This document shows, piece by piece, positions 1 to 8,024 of a stretch of 39,499 nt of DNA (position 1 is its first letter; each line of letters opens with the position of its first letter). Under the pieces are notes generated by a model, which was given only the letters and a program-made list of their open reading frames with translations, was not told where the DNA came from and did not search any database. Source of the stretch: an uncultured Prevotellaceae bacterium (GTDB taxonomy: Bacteria > Bacteroidota > Bacteroidia > Bacteroidales > Bacteroidaceae); NCBI GenBank assembly GCA_900317305.1, contig ONGG01000029.1, positions 1 to 39,499 on the forward strand, in the 5' to 3' direction. A program made the position numbers and the translations under genes.

Positions 1-573
1 AAGAAGCGGCGCGCCGAGGATGCAGCAAGGAGCATGGCACTGGAGATGGCTCTCGACAAGCTCACCCTCAAAACCTCCGAGCATGTGGCCGCCAAACAGG
101 GTGAGATCAACCAGCTCATAGACAGAATCAGGGATATGAAGACCGCCACCGAGAGTGAGCGCCAGGCTATGCAAAACGAGATTGACACGCTCAAGAAGCA
201 GATAGCCCTGCTCTCGAGCGCCAGCATGAGGGATGCTTCCCTCCCGCGTGAGGTTGTGGAGCAGCAAGAGCGGTTCCGCTCCTTCAGCCAAGAAGGGAGG
301 ACACCCGAGGACGGGGACTGGAGGATGCTGGAGGACGCGCTCAAGGATGCTTTCCCGAGACTGTTTGAAGTGTTGTCGAAGGGCCTGCATCTGAGTATGA
401 TGGAGGAGCGGGTGTGCTGGCTCACGAAACTCGGGCTCAAGCCCAGCCAAACGGCCAGGCTGGTGGGTAGGAGCGCGCAGGCCATCACCAGCATCAGGTC
501 GAGACTATACCGGAAAATCTTCTGCGAGGAGGGCTCGCCAGAGGATTTCGACCGGTTCATACATGACCTCTGA
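1..573 (+). CDS. C-terminal part of a coiled-coil/HTH regulator (5' end outside window)
   Basis: The reading frame is open to the first base, so the ATG at 34 is probably internal and the true start lies upstream. What is visible is a charged, heptad-like segment (about residues 15-60 counted from that ATG), a variable linker, and a C-terminal helix-turn-helix containing LGLKPSQTARLVGRSAQAIT and SIRSRLYRKIF. The HTH resembles LuxR or sigma-70 region 4 folds. Bacteroidales carry many membrane-anchored TPR/coiled-coil proteins that end in this kind of HTH and a DFDRFI-like tail, and this looks like one, probably a transcriptional regulator. The N-terminal sensor part cannot be seen. The last 29 codons and the stop are duplicated in tandem immediately downstream, without changing the product. 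Confidence 0.6.
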   Translation, partial: KKRRAEDAARSMALEMALDKLTLKTSEHVAAKQGEINQLIDRIRDMKTATESERQAMQNEIDTLKKQIALLSSASMRDASLPREVVEQQERFRSFSQEGRTPEDGDWRMLEDALKDAFPRLFEVLSKGLHLSMMEERVCWLTKLGLKPSQTARLVGRSAQAITSIRSRLYRKIFCEEGSPEDFDRFIHDL

Positions 574-663
574 CCACCAGCATCAGGTCGAGACTATACC
601 GGAAAATCTTCTGCGAGGAGGGCTCGCCAGAGGATTTCGACCGGTTCATACATGACCTCTGAC
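486..663 (+). repeat. Exact 89-bp tandem duplication across a stop codon
   Basis: Bases 486-574 and 575-663 are identical by eye over all 89 positions. The unit begins CACCAGCATCAGG, carries the end of the HTH gene and its TGA, and ends one base after the stop. The first stop is intact, so the second copy is untranslated debris. Perfect identity suggests a recent duplication, or an assembly artefact. Confidence 0.95.
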
Positions 664-811
664 GCTGTCATAATATACTTCCGCTACCATCGGGCTTCTG
701 GCGATGTGTTGATTTGACGTAATCGCGGAGACGCTTACGAAAGCCGGGAACGACTCCTTATGGCGCCTTTTGTTTTGGTGGGGCAAAAGTGGGGCATTTG
801 AACAAATATAA

Positions 812-846
812 AATCGCAAGTGCTTGATTTTTATACACTTGCGATT
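812..846. terminator. 11-bp perfect hairpin downstream of the HTH gene
   Basis: AATCGCAAGTG (812-822) and CACTTGCGATT (836-846) form a perfect 11-bp stem with a 13-base, T-rich loop. It lies between the HTH gene and the tRNA repeat cluster. There is no strong T-run on the plus side. The rest of 664-853 holds no convincing gene. It could be a terminator for either strand or an attachment-site-like structure; the function is inferred. Confidence 0.4.
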
Positions 847-853
847 ATTAAAA

Positions 854-1201
854 GTAACTCCGTTGGGATTGGTTTCGCCCATCCCTTACCCTGCCACGGG
901 CTAGTCTGACAAAAAGGAAAGTGCCATGTCTTGAAAGCAAGCTTTCATCCATGGTACTTTCCTTTTCGTGACTCCGTTGGGATTGGCTTCGCCCATCCCT
1001 TTCCCTGCCACGGGCCAGTCTGACAAAAAGGAAAGTGCCATGTCTTGAAAGCAAGCTTTCATCCATGGCACTCCTCTTTTTGTGACTCCGCAGGGATTGG
1101 CTTCGCCCATCCCTTACCCTGCCACGGGCTAGTCTGACAAAAAAAAGAAAAGACTCATCGTTTGAAAACAAGTTTTCAACTCAGGGTCTTTTCTTTTTTT
1201 T
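854..1201 (-). repeat. Three tandem tRNA-3'-end repeats with hairpins
   Basis: The units are 854-967 (114 bp), 968-1081 (114 bp) and 1082-1201 (120 bp). Each starts on the plus strand with GTRACTCCGYWGGGATT, which is the T-arm/acceptor 3' half of the neighbouring tRNA-Arg. The unit at 1082-1098 matches 1202-1218 in the tRNA at all 17 bases. Read from the minus strand, each unit then has a small stem (GGGATGGGC GAA GCCAATCCC, written here in parts) and a long A/T-flanked hairpin. The array lies directly 3' of the tRNA gene. It looks like repeated duplication of a tRNA end plus its terminator. Confidence 0.9.
1141..1199 (-). terminator. Terminator of tRNA-Arg (in the first repeat unit)
   Basis: The arms at 1141-1154 and 1186-1199 pair over 14 bp, with an inner stem TTGAAAAC/GTTTTCAA at 1162-1179. 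The arms are A-rich then T-rich, so the minus-strand transcript leaving the tRNA folds and ends in a U-run. The next two repeat units hold similar hairpins (about 911-966 and 1025-1080) with a different stem sequence. Confidence 0.75.
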
Positions 1202-1202
1202 G

Positions 1203-1276
1203 TGACTCCGCAGGGATTCAAACCCTGGACCTTCAGAACCGGAATCTGACGCTCTATTCAGCTAAGCTACGGAGCC
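1203..1276 (-). tRNA. tRNA-Arg (anticodon CCG)
   Basis: The reverse complement folds into a full 74-nt cloverleaf. The acceptor is GGCTCCG/CGGAGTC with one G-T pair, the D-arm is GCTT..GAGC, and the anticodon stem is TCAGA/TCTGA around the loop TTCCGGT. The T-arm is CAGGG/CCCTG with loop TTTGAAT, and the discriminator is A. The anticodon CCG reads the CGG arginine codon. The CCA end is not encoded. The 3' end borders the tandem repeat array that copies it. Confidence 0.95.
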
Positions 1277-1293
1277 TTTATCAATAGCGAGTG

Positions 1294-1325
1294 CAAAAAT
1301 ATAAAAAATATGCGAAACCAACAAA
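1294..1325 (-). promoter_or_regulatory. Promoter of tRNA-Arg
   Basis: On the minus strand TTTG (1322-1325), 20 bases, then TATTTTTG (1294-1301) match the Bacteroidetes -33/-7 consensus. Transcription would begin about ten bases before the tRNA. Confidence 0.75.
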
Positions 1326-1505
1326 TACTCGTTCGGAAAAGTTAACTTGGTCATATCTTTATTACTGATAGTATTCTGTGCCTTATTTGCTTTATTTTAA
1401 TTCGAAAATGTGTAATAAACTTGTCAAAATGTCACAAAAAACCAAAAATTACTGACTTTTTGCGATATTTTCGCACAAAAATTCTTTAGTCATCATAAAA
1501 ATTTA

Positions 1506-1513
1506 TACCTTTG
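1506..1513 (+). promoter_or_regulatory. -7 box of the asnA promoter
   Basis: TACCTTTG fits TAnnTTTG and lies 29 bases before the asnA start. The upstream TTTA at 1485 is a weak -33 match. The rest of 1277-1505 is AT-rich and shows no gene. Confidence 0.6.
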
Positions 1514-1542
1514 TCGCCACAAAAACAACCAGGTAAAAAGAA

Positions 1543-2580
1543 ATGAGCAAACTGATAAGACCCTCACGCTACACGGCGCTTCTAGGTATGCGCCAGACAG
1601 AGCAGGGCATCAAACTGATCAAGGATTTCTTCCAGCAAAACCTCAGTACCGAATTAAGACTCCACCGTGTCACGGCACCGCTCTTCGTGCTCAAAGGTCT
1701 CGGCATCAACGACGACCTCAACGGTGTGGAGCGTCCCGTCACCTTCCCCATCAAGGACCTTGGCGACGCCAATGCCGAGGTGGTGCATTCGCTGGCCAAA
1801 TGGAAAAGGCTCACGCTGGCAGAATATGAGATAGAGCCTGGATATGGCGTGTATACTGATATGAATGCCATCAGGGCCGACGAGGAACTCGACAATATCC
1901 ACTCGCTCTATGTCGACCAGTGGGACTGGGAGGCTGTCATCAACAAGGAAGACCGTACGGTGGCTTACCTGAAAGATGTGGTGCGCCGGATATATTGCGC
2001 TATACGCCGCACTGAATACCTTGTCTGCGAGACCTACCCGCAGATCAAGCCCTTCCTGCCCGAAACCATTCACTTCGTGCACAGCGAGGAACTCTTGCAG
2101 ATGTATCCACATCTCACACCGAAAGAGCGCGAGGATGAGATATGCAAGAAATATGGGGCTGTGTTCCTCATTGGAATAGGAGGAAAACTCTCTAACGGAG
2201 AGCCTCACGACGGACGCGCGCCCGACTACGACGACTGGTCGACCATAGCCGAGGACGGCAGACCCGGACTCAATGGCGATATCCTCATCTGGTATCCCGT
2301 GCTCGAAAGGTCGCTCGAAATCTCGTCGATGGGCATACGTGTCGACAAGGAATCACTGCTCAGACAGCTCGAAATCTCGGGCAAGCAGGAACGGCGCGAA
2401 CTCTTCTTCCACCGTCAGTTGCTCGAGGGAAATCTCCCCCTGAGCATCGGCGGGGGCATAGGGCAGAGCCGACTCTGCATGATGCTCTTGCAAAAGGCAC
2501 ATATCGGCGAGATACAAGCCAGTATATGGCCTGAGGATATGCTCAAGGAATGCGCCAAGCTGGGCATGCCACTAATCTGA
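1543..2580 (+). CDS. asnA: Aspartate-ammonia ligase (asparagine synthetase A)
   Basis: This cytosolic enzyme makes asparagine from aspartate, ammonia and ATP. The 345-residue length and sequence fit the AsnA family: the N-terminus carries the characteristic TALLGMRQTEQGIKLIKDFF, followed by RLHRVTAPLFV, the mid-region VDQWDWE, and the C-terminal GGGIGQSRLCMMLLQKAHIG typical of the class II aminoacyl-tRNA-synthetase-like fold. The ATG at 1543 follows a consensus -7 box closely and gives the expected N-terminus. It has its own promoter and converges on dnaX with only 25 bases between the stop codons, so it is probably a single-gene unit. No truncation or unusual residue was seen. Confidence 0.97.
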   Translation: MSKLIRPSRYTALLGMRQTEQGIKLIKDFFQQNLSTELRLHRVTAPLFVLKGLGINDDLNGVERPVTFPIKDLGDANAEVVHSLAKWKRLTLAEYEIEPGYGVYTDMNAIRADEELDNIHSLYVDQWDWEAVINKEDRTVAYLKDVVRRIYCAIRRTEYLVCETYPQIKPFLPETIHFVHSEELLQMYPHLTPKEREDEICKKYGAVFLIGIGGKLSNGEPHDGRAPDYDDWSTIAEDGRPGLNGDILIWYPVLERSLEISSMGIRVDKESLLRQLEISGKQERRELFFHRQLLEGNLPLSIGGGIGQSRLCMMLLQKAHIGEIQASIWPEDMLKECAKLGMPLI

Positions 2581-2605
2581 AATATAGGGAAAAGCCTGAG
2601 CGTGC

Positions 2606-4399
2606 CTAGGCCAGCTCTAAATCGAGCGCCGTGCGCAATTGCTCCAGGGCATGGTTCTCCTTGCGGAGCTTATCGAAAAGCTCGCGTTTCGACAATATCG
2701 GTTTCACCTCCTCAGCCTTAGCAAGGCGGGTGCTGAAATCGATATTGCCGTTATGGAGGGCCATGGCCATTGTCTTGCGGATGCGGTTCTTGATGAGGTT
2801 CACCTGGTCGAGCAGGCCCTGGTTGTTCACCACCAACTCGATATTGGGATAGTTGGTGATCTGGGGCGAGATATGCTTCAGTCGGGCGGCAAGGCCAGCC
2901 ATATCCTGGGGCATGCGGTTGCACATGGCCAGCCACTCGCGCGAGAGGTCGGACTGGCTGAACTGGGTCTCCTCGTCCTTGTTGGTCACCTCTGGCTCAT
3001 TGATGGCCTTCTTGGCCTGGCCAGCCGTCTTCAGACTCTTGAACGACACCGAGTAATCGCCCATCCGCTTATGGGCGGTGGCAGCAGCGGCTGCCGGTGC
3101 GGTGGCTGCCGGTGCCGACTCTTGATTCACTCTTTGCTCAGGGCGTGTGGCAGCTTCTCCGGCAAGGGCCACCTGGGCATGCCTGCGTGCCGGATGTTCA
3201 GTCGCGGCCACCTGCGGAGCCGACTGTTGCTGACTGAGCGCTACCAATTTGTTGAACAGGGATTTTAGACTCTTGTAGGGGCGACGCCCCCCTCCGGGCA
3301 CATCGTCGGCCTGGGTCTCCTGGGCTATCTCGATGAGGGTGAGCTCCACAAGCAGGCGCTTGTTGCTGCTCTCACGGTAGTGGATGTCGCACTCGTTGCA
3401 GTAGCGAAGGGCCTGATACAGGAATTTGGCGGGACATTTCGCTGCCTGTGCCTTGTATTTCTCGCGCACACGTTCGCTCACCTCAAGCAGGGGCAGCGTG
3501 GCGGTGTCCTTCGCCATCATCACGTTGCGCAGGTGATGAGCAAGGCCGTTGACCAGCTGTCCGCCATCAAAGCCATTGTTGATGATGGTGTTGAGCAACA
3601 CCATGATGTCGGCCACCTTGTTCTCCAGACTCAGGTCCACAATCCTGAAGAACTGGTCGTTGTCGAGCACGTTCAGGTTCTCCATCACCTTGTCGTAGGT
3701 CAGGTTGCCATGGCAGAACACTGCCGACTGGTCGAAGATCGACAGGGCATCGCGCATGCCGCCATCAGCCTTCTCGGCAATGAGGTTCAGCGCCTCCTCC
3801 TCGTAGGTGATGCCCTCCTTGCCGGCCACCATCTTCAGGTGGTTCACGATATGGGGCACGTCCATGCGGTCGAAGTCGTAAATCTGGCAACGCGAGATGA
3901 TGGTGGGCAGAATCTTGTGCTTCTCGGTGGTGGCGAGAATGAAAATCACATACGATGGCGGCTCCTCAAGGGTCTTGAGGAAGGCATTGAAAGCCTGGGT
4001 GGAGAGCATGTGCACCTCGTCGATGATAAACACCTTGTAACGTCCCAGCTGGGGAGGCACACGGGTCTGCTCCATCAGCACTTTGATATTCTCTACTGAG
4101 TTGTTGCTCGCGGCGTCGAGCTCAAAAATGTTGAGCGAGCGCTGCTCGTTGAAGGCCTTGCAACTCTCGCACTCGTTACAGGCTTCGCCATCGGCGGTGG
4201 GGTGCTCGCAATTGATGGTCTTGGCAAAAATGCGGGCACAGGTGGTCTTGCCCACACCGCGCGGTCCGCAGAACAAGAAGGCATGGGCCAACTTGCCGCT
4301 AAGCACCGCGTTTTTCAGCGTCGTGGTGAGCGACTCCTGGCCTACAACCGAGTCGAACGTCATCGGACGGTATTTGCGGGCTGATACAATGTATTCCAT
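2606..4399 (-). CDS. dnaX: DNA polymerase III subunits gamma/tau
   Basis: This is the clamp-loader ATPase of the replicative polymerase. The AAA+ module is clear: Walker A GPRGVGKT at residues 45-52, zinc-binding cysteines 64, 74, 77 and 80, Walker B IIDEVHML at about 126-132, and the sensor/arginine-finger region ATTEKHKILPTIISRCQIYD at about 156-174. Domain III follows, then a low-complexity Ala/Pro/Gln linker (about 395-450), then a C-terminal tau-like part. At 597 residues it is a full-length tau form. No obvious A-rich slippery heptamer for making a short gamma form was noticed. The start at 4399 lies about 70 bases from a consensus promoter. Confidence 0.96.
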   Translation of the reverse strand: MEYIVSARKYRPMTFDSVVGQESLTTTLKNAVLSGKLAHAFLFCGPRGVGKTTCARIFAKTINCEHPTADGEACNECESCKAFNEQRSLNIFELDAASNNSVENIKVLMEQTRVPPQLGRYKVFIIDEVHMLSTQAFNAFLKTLEEPPSYVIFILATTEKHKILPTIISRCQIYDFDRMDVPHIVNHLKMVAGKEGITYEEEALNLIAEKADGGMRDALSIFDQSAVFCHGNLTYDKVMENLNVLDNDQFFRIVDLSLENKVADIMVLLNTIINNGFDGGQLVNGLAHHLRNVMMAKDTATLPLLEVSERVREKYKAQAAKCPAKFLYQALRYCNECDIHYRESSNKRLLVELTLIEIAQETQADDVPGGGRRPYKSLKSLFNKLVALSQQQSAPQVAATEHPARRHAQVALAGEAATRPEQRVNQESAPAATAPAAAAATAHKRMGDYSVSFKSLKTAGQAKKAINEPEVTNKDEETQFSQSDLSREWLAMCNRMPQDMAGLAARLKHISPQITNYPNIELVVNNQGLLDQVNLIKNRIRKTMAMALHNGNIDFSTRLAKAEEVKPILSKRELFDKLRKENHALEQLRTALDLELA

Positions 4400-4475
4400 G
4401 ATAAATGTGATTGAATATTCTAATGCTGTAAGGAGTGGGGAGCCACAGATGGCAGGCTGCTTCTCCCCACTGCAG

Positions 4476-4507
4476 CAAAGGTACGAATAAGTGAGCGAAG
4501 CGCCAAA
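4476..4507 (-). promoter_or_regulatory. Promoter of dnaX
   Basis: On the minus strand TTTG (4504-4507), 20 bases, TACCTTTG (4476-4483): an exact match to the Bacteroidetes consensus in both boxes and spacing. Predicted 5' UTR is about 70 nt. Confidence 0.75.
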
Positions 4508-4627
4508 TATCTTTGACCTTTTTCTTGAAAGAATATGTGGCGGGATTTGAAAGATACACCTGGAATGAGCACAAAAACATGTTGAAATGGCAAAAAACCA
4601 AATAATTCCAATTCTTTTCTCTATTTT

Positions 4628-4658
4628 TTTGCGAAATCACCAAAATATACTATCTTTG
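4628..4658 (+). promoter_or_regulatory. Promoter of the envelope operon
   Basis: TTTG (4628-4631), 19 bases, TATCTTTG (4651-4658). Transcription should begin near 4665, giving an unusually long leader of about 190 nt before the LysM gene. Confidence 0.75.
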
Positions 4659-4672
4659 CAATAATATATAGA

Positions 4673-4826
4673 CTCAACTTTCGCAAGTTGAGAGGAGTTC
4701 AGAAGTTACAGAAGTTCAGGAGTTCAGACATCACCACAGCAAACAACCTTTGAGCCTAACGAGGTGAATTCGGGCTATTGTCTGAACTCCTGCAACTCCT
4801 GAACTCCTGAACTACAAGAAGTTGAG
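4673..4826 (+). repeat. Structured leader: hairpin plus GGAGTTCAG inverted repeats
   Basis: The leader opens with a tight hairpin, CTCAACTT (4673-4680), loop tcgc, AAGTTGAG (4685-4692). It then contains several direct copies of a GGAGTTCAG-like 9-10 mer (4694-4727) and their inverted counterparts (about 4781-4815). GGAGTTCAGACA (4719-4730) pairs perfectly with TGTCTGAACTCC (4779-4790), and the pairing extends outward with small gaps. The loop is 48 bases. The region 4400-4854 has no gene; apart from this structure it holds the two divergent promoters. Confidence 0.7.
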
Positions 4827-4854
4827 CGAATGCGAAACTTAAAAATATATTGAT

Positions 4855-6276
4855 ATGGAAATTATGAGAAATTTTAGATACTTGATTACTTGTCTGTTGC
4901 TGATGATGGCCATCATTGTGTCGGCTCAGACCACCAATATCCGGACCCAGCACAAGGTGGAGAAAAGCGAGACCATCTTCGGAATCGCCAAGAAGTATGG
5001 CGTGACGATCGAAGACCTCATCAACGTCAATCCTGAGATGAAGAAACAAGGATATGAACTGAAAAGGGGCGACACCCTCAATATTCCTTATCCTAAGAGC
5101 AAAGACTCCCAGGCCACCAATACCCCGGCTTCCACCAACCAGCCCGCCCCTCAGCCTCAGCAGCAAGCCAAGCCGCAGACCACCACTTCCACACAACCCA
5201 CCACCACCACGGTCTTTGGAAGAAAGAACGTGAAAGTGGGCGTGATGCTGCCTTTGCACGACAACGACGGCGACGGCAGGAGAATGGTGGAGTATTATCG
5301 TGGACTGCTCCTTGGCGTTGACAGGGTGAAGAAAGACGGCATCACCGTAGAGATGCAGGCATGGAACGTGCCCATCGATGCCGATATCACCAACACACTG
5401 AAAGAGCAGGGCGCCGCCGACTGCGACATCATCTTCGGTCCGCTCTATACCAAAATGGTGAAGCCGTTGGCCGATTTCTGTGCCAAGAACAACACCATGA
5501 TGGTCATTCCCTTCTCTATCTCGGGAAACGACGTGGAGAACTACTCCAATATCTTCCAGGTATACCAGTCGCCCGAAGATTTCGACCAGCAGACCATCAA
5601 GAACTTCATCCAGTGGTTCAACAACTACCACGTGGTGATCATCGACTGCGAGGACGAGAATAGCGGAAAGGGCGGGTTCACCTCCAAACTCAGGGCACAA
5701 CTCGACAATTATGCCATCAAGTACTCGCTTACCAGTCTGAAAACCAATGAGAAAAGTTTTGCCAAGGCGTTCAGCCTCTCACAGCAGAACGTGGTCATTC
5801 TCAATACCGAGCACTCCCCGTCGCTCAACACCACGCTGGCCAAACTGAATGTGCTCACACAGAAGAATGCCGACATCGCCGTCTCGCTCTTCGGCTACAA
5901 AGAGTGGCTCATGTATACCAAGGTCTATCTCGATTATTATTACAAATACGATGTGTATATCCCTACCTATTTCTATTATAACGAGAATTCGGCCGACACG
6001 AAATGGGTGGAGCGCAACTACCGCAATTGGTTCGAGAAAGATATGAATGCCGAGGCATTGCCCAGGTTTGCCCTCACCGGTTTCGACCACGCATGCTTCT
6101 TCATCGGCGGTTTCAGCCAGTTTGGCAGCGGATTCAACGGCGGAAAGGGACAGATGACCTATAAACCCGTGCAGACACCGTTGCGGTTCAGAAGCGCTGG
6201 AAAAGGACATAAGAATGTCAACTTCATGTTCGTACACTATAAACCCGACCGCACCATAGAGTCGGTGAACTACTAG
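4855..6276 (+). CDS. Exported LysM / type 1 periplasmic-binding-protein fusion
   Basis: The 473-residue exported protein has a signal peptide (residues 1-24, cleavage likely after VSAQ). One LysM module follows at about 33-79 (HKVEKSETIFGIAKKYGVTI ... RGDTLNIPYP), which would bind peptidoglycan. A Pro/Gln/Thr-rich linker spans about 86-119. From about 126 to the end is a region like the type 1 periplasmic binding fold of Leu/Ile/Val receptors (VGVMLPLHDNDGDGRRMVEY; DIIFGPLYTKMVKPLADFCA). It has no transporter next to it, so a cell-wall-attached sensing or scaffolding role is an inference. The ATG at 4864 is an alternative start. It is first in a likely three-gene unit; the next gene starts 3 bases after its stop. 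Confidence 0.8.
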   Translation: MEIMRNFRYLITCLLLMMAIIVSAQTTNIRTQHKVEKSETIFGIAKKYGVTIEDLINVNPEMKKQGYELKRGDTLNIPYPKSKDSQATNTPASTNQPAPQPQQQAKPQTTTSTQPTTTTVFGRKNVKVGVMLPLHDNDGDGRRMVEYYRGLLLGVDRVKKDGITVEMQAWNVPIDADITNTLKEQGAADCDIIFGPLYTKMVKPLADFCAKNNTMMVIPFSISGNDVENYSNIFQVYQSPEDFDQQTIKNFIQWFNNYHVVIIDCEDENSGKGGFTSKLRAQLDNYAIKYSLTSLKTNEKSFAKAFSLSQQNVVILNTEHSPSLNTTLAKLNVLTQKNADIAVSLFGYKEWLMYTKVYLDYYYKYDVYIPTYFYYNENSADTKWVERNYRNWFEKDMNAEALPRFALTGFDHACFFIGGFSQFGSGFNGGKGQMTYKPVQTPLRFRSAGKGHKNVNFMFVHYKPDRTIESVNY

Positions 6277-6279
6277 CCC

Positions 6280-7038
6280 ATGCCCGGAATGATGACCCAT
6301 ACGAAAATGATGCTCGTGGCCATGCTCCTCGCTATTCTACCCGCGAGGATGGCGGCACAGGTGGGCGACTACCGCAACGACTTCTCCCTGGGAGGAGGAA
6401 TGGGCGTGGCGTTCAACTCCATTGGATTCACGCCTCGCGTGTCGCAGGGAATGCATGTGGGACCGATGGCGGGCGTCGCTGCCAGGTATGTGTGCGAGAA
6501 ATACTACAGCATGATATGCTCGGTGGTGGCCGAAGTCAACTACACCTCGCTGGGATGGAAGGAGAACATCCTCGATTCCTACGACCAGCAGGTGATTAAC
6601 AACTCTACCGGAAAGCCAGAGGAATATAGCCGTACCATCGGATACCTGCAAGTGCCGCTCTTCGCCCATCTCGCATGGGGAAGGGAGAAAAGTGGGTTTA
6701 ACTTCTTCTTCCAGGCCGGACCACAGTTCGGGCTCATGCTGGGCGAGTCGACTTCCACCAACTTCTCCTTCGCGGATGCCAACATCGAGGCGCGGTCGAA
6801 CAAGGTCATCGCCCAAGACACGATGAGCGTGGAGCGCAAGTTCGACTACGGCATCGCCGGTGGCATCGGACTGGAGTATTCCATACCCCGCCTGGGGCAT
6901 TTCTTGCTCGAGGGGCGCTACTACTACGGACTGGGCAATATCTACAACGCCTCGAAGCGCGACTATTTCGGAAAGTCCAACCATTCCACCATCATGATCA
7001 AACTCACCTATCTTACCGATATGTTCGGCAAGAAATGA
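6280..7038 (+). CDS. PorT-like outer-membrane beta-barrel protein
   Basis: A 252-residue protein with an N-terminal signal (hydrophobic MMLVAMLLAILPARMAAQ) followed by alternating amphipathic strands rich in Gly, Tyr and Phe. Examples are GLEYSIPRLGHFLLEGRYYY and the C-terminal HSTIMIKLTYLTDMFGKK. This matches the small outer-membrane barrel group (OMP_b-brl/PorT-like) common in Bacteroidetes. Family assignment rests on strand pattern and length, not on a catalytic motif. It starts only 3 bases after the LysM gene, which suggests translational coupling and a shared envelope role. A start at 6295 or 6307 would give a shorter signal peptide. Confidence 0.7.
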   Translation: MPGMMTHTKMMLVAMLLAILPARMAAQVGDYRNDFSLGGGMGVAFNSIGFTPRVSQGMHVGPMAGVAARYVCEKYYSMICSVVAEVNYTSLGWKENILDSYDQQVINNSTGKPEEYSRTIGYLQVPLFAHLAWGREKSGFNFFFQAGPQFGLMLGESTSTNFSFADANIEARSNKVIAQDTMSVERKFDYGIAGGIGLEYSIPRLGHFLLEGRYYYGLGNIYNASKRDYFGKSNHSTIMIKLTYLTDMFGKK

Positions 7039-7103
7039 TAGCTGCTCCATTCCTGCTAAAGGGCTGAAGGCAGAAAACAAGGCAAATAACCATTAATTCG
7101 ACT

Positions 7104-8024
7104 ATGACGATGAAAACCACGACCAAGACCCTGCTGCTGATGGCTGTGCTCTCGTGCTGCGTCCAGGTTTCCTGGGGGCAGACCAAGAAAATGCTTGAAC
7201 TGATCAACCGCAGGGGTAATTATTTCCCCATGCTGCAATGGCTCGAGGATGAGAGGCATGCCGAGGGATATCTCAGTCAGATGCATGACTTCAGTCCCCA
7301 GAGTTTGCGGAAGACGCTCGAGGCCGTTCAGGAAGAGCGCAAGGACGCCCAGGCCATCCTCACCGCCAGGGAGGAAATTCTCGGAGCGAAACTTGTAGGC
7401 AAGTTAGACCACAAGCCCAAGCAGAAAGACCTCGAGAAGCAAGTCGAGATATTGAAGGAACGGTTCAATGAGGTGGACAGGATGAAGGAAGCCTTCGACA
7501 AGGCCAAGACCACCGACCGCCTCTGCGCCATGCTCGAGAGTGGCATCAACAGCGAACTCGGCAGGCGGCAGCCCGCCACCATGCCCGGAGGGGCCCTCGA
7601 GAGTTTTGAGTATTCCACGGGAAATGGCTTTTCGGGTTTCCATCTGGAAATCTACCTGGGGAAGAAAGATGGGGCCAATGTGCTGCGCGTGGAGGAGAAA
7701 CGCATGAGGTTCGAACCCGATGAGAAAGAGCCTGCGGTATACGATGTGGTGGTCGACGACTCGGTCTTCGTCAAGGTTAGAGACATGGTAGAACAAGGCC
7801 AACTATACGATGTGGGGCGTTGGTACACGCCTGATTACATGATCATGGACGCATCCAACTGGTCGTTCTCCATCACCTTCGAGAAAGGGGGCATCTCTTC
7901 TTCGGGCTATGCTTCCGGTCCCGACCATTCCGACACGCTCGGCCAGATCAACCAATATCTCAAGGGCTTGTACGACGCATTGAAGCCCCAGGCTCCCGAT
8001 GACAAGGAGACAACCACGCCTTGA
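7104..8024 (+). CDS. Exported coiled-coil protein of unknown function
   Basis: I do not recognise this family. The 306-residue product has a clear signal peptide (TLLLMAVLSCCVQVSWGQ, about residues 9-26). A helical, charged segment follows (about 55-145, rich in Glu/Lys/Gln, e.g. KQVEILKERFNEVDRMKEAF), then a beta-rich C-terminal half with FHLEIYLGKKDGANVLRVEE and WSFSITFEKGGISSSGYASG. There are two cysteines inside the signal region, but no clean lipobox was identified. It lies 65 bases after the PorT-like gene on the same strand and is likely co-transcribed with the two preceding envelope genes. The ATG at 7110 is an alternative start. Confidence 0.65.
   Translation: MTMKTTTKTLLLMAVLSCCVQVSWGQTKKMLELINRRGNYFPMLQWLEDERHAEGYLSQMHDFSPQSLRKTLEAVQEERKDAQAILTAREEILGAKLVGKLDHKPKQKDLEKQVEILKERFNEVDRMKEAFDKAKTTDRLCAMLESGINSELGRRQPATMPGGALESFEYSTGNGFSGFHLEIYLGKKDGANVLRVEEKRMRFEPDEKEPAVYDVVVDDSVFVKVRDMVEQGQLYDVGRWYTPDYMIMDASNWSFSITFEKGGISSSGYASGPDHSDTLGQINQYLKGLYDALKPQAPDDKETTTP

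Noticed and set aside
646-882. Minus-strand 78-residue frame beside the HTH gene
   Set aside because: It overlaps the duplicated gene end and the hairpin at 812-846, has no promoter, and has no family resemblance.
848-1171. Minus-strand reading frame with a 38-residue repeating peptide, plus a second frame at 901-1110
   Set aside because: Both frames arise because the repeat period (114) is divisible by three. They run through tRNA fragments and hairpin terminators, have no promoter, and the sequence is better explained as non-coding repeat.
854-1201. CRISPR array
   Set aside because: The units are 114-120 bp and nearly identical throughout, with no variable spacers and no cas genes.
3380-4099. 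239-residue plus-strand frame opposite dnaX
   Set aside because: It lies wholly within the AAA+ region of dnaX in antisense; composition (Val/His-rich) is that of a shadow frame.
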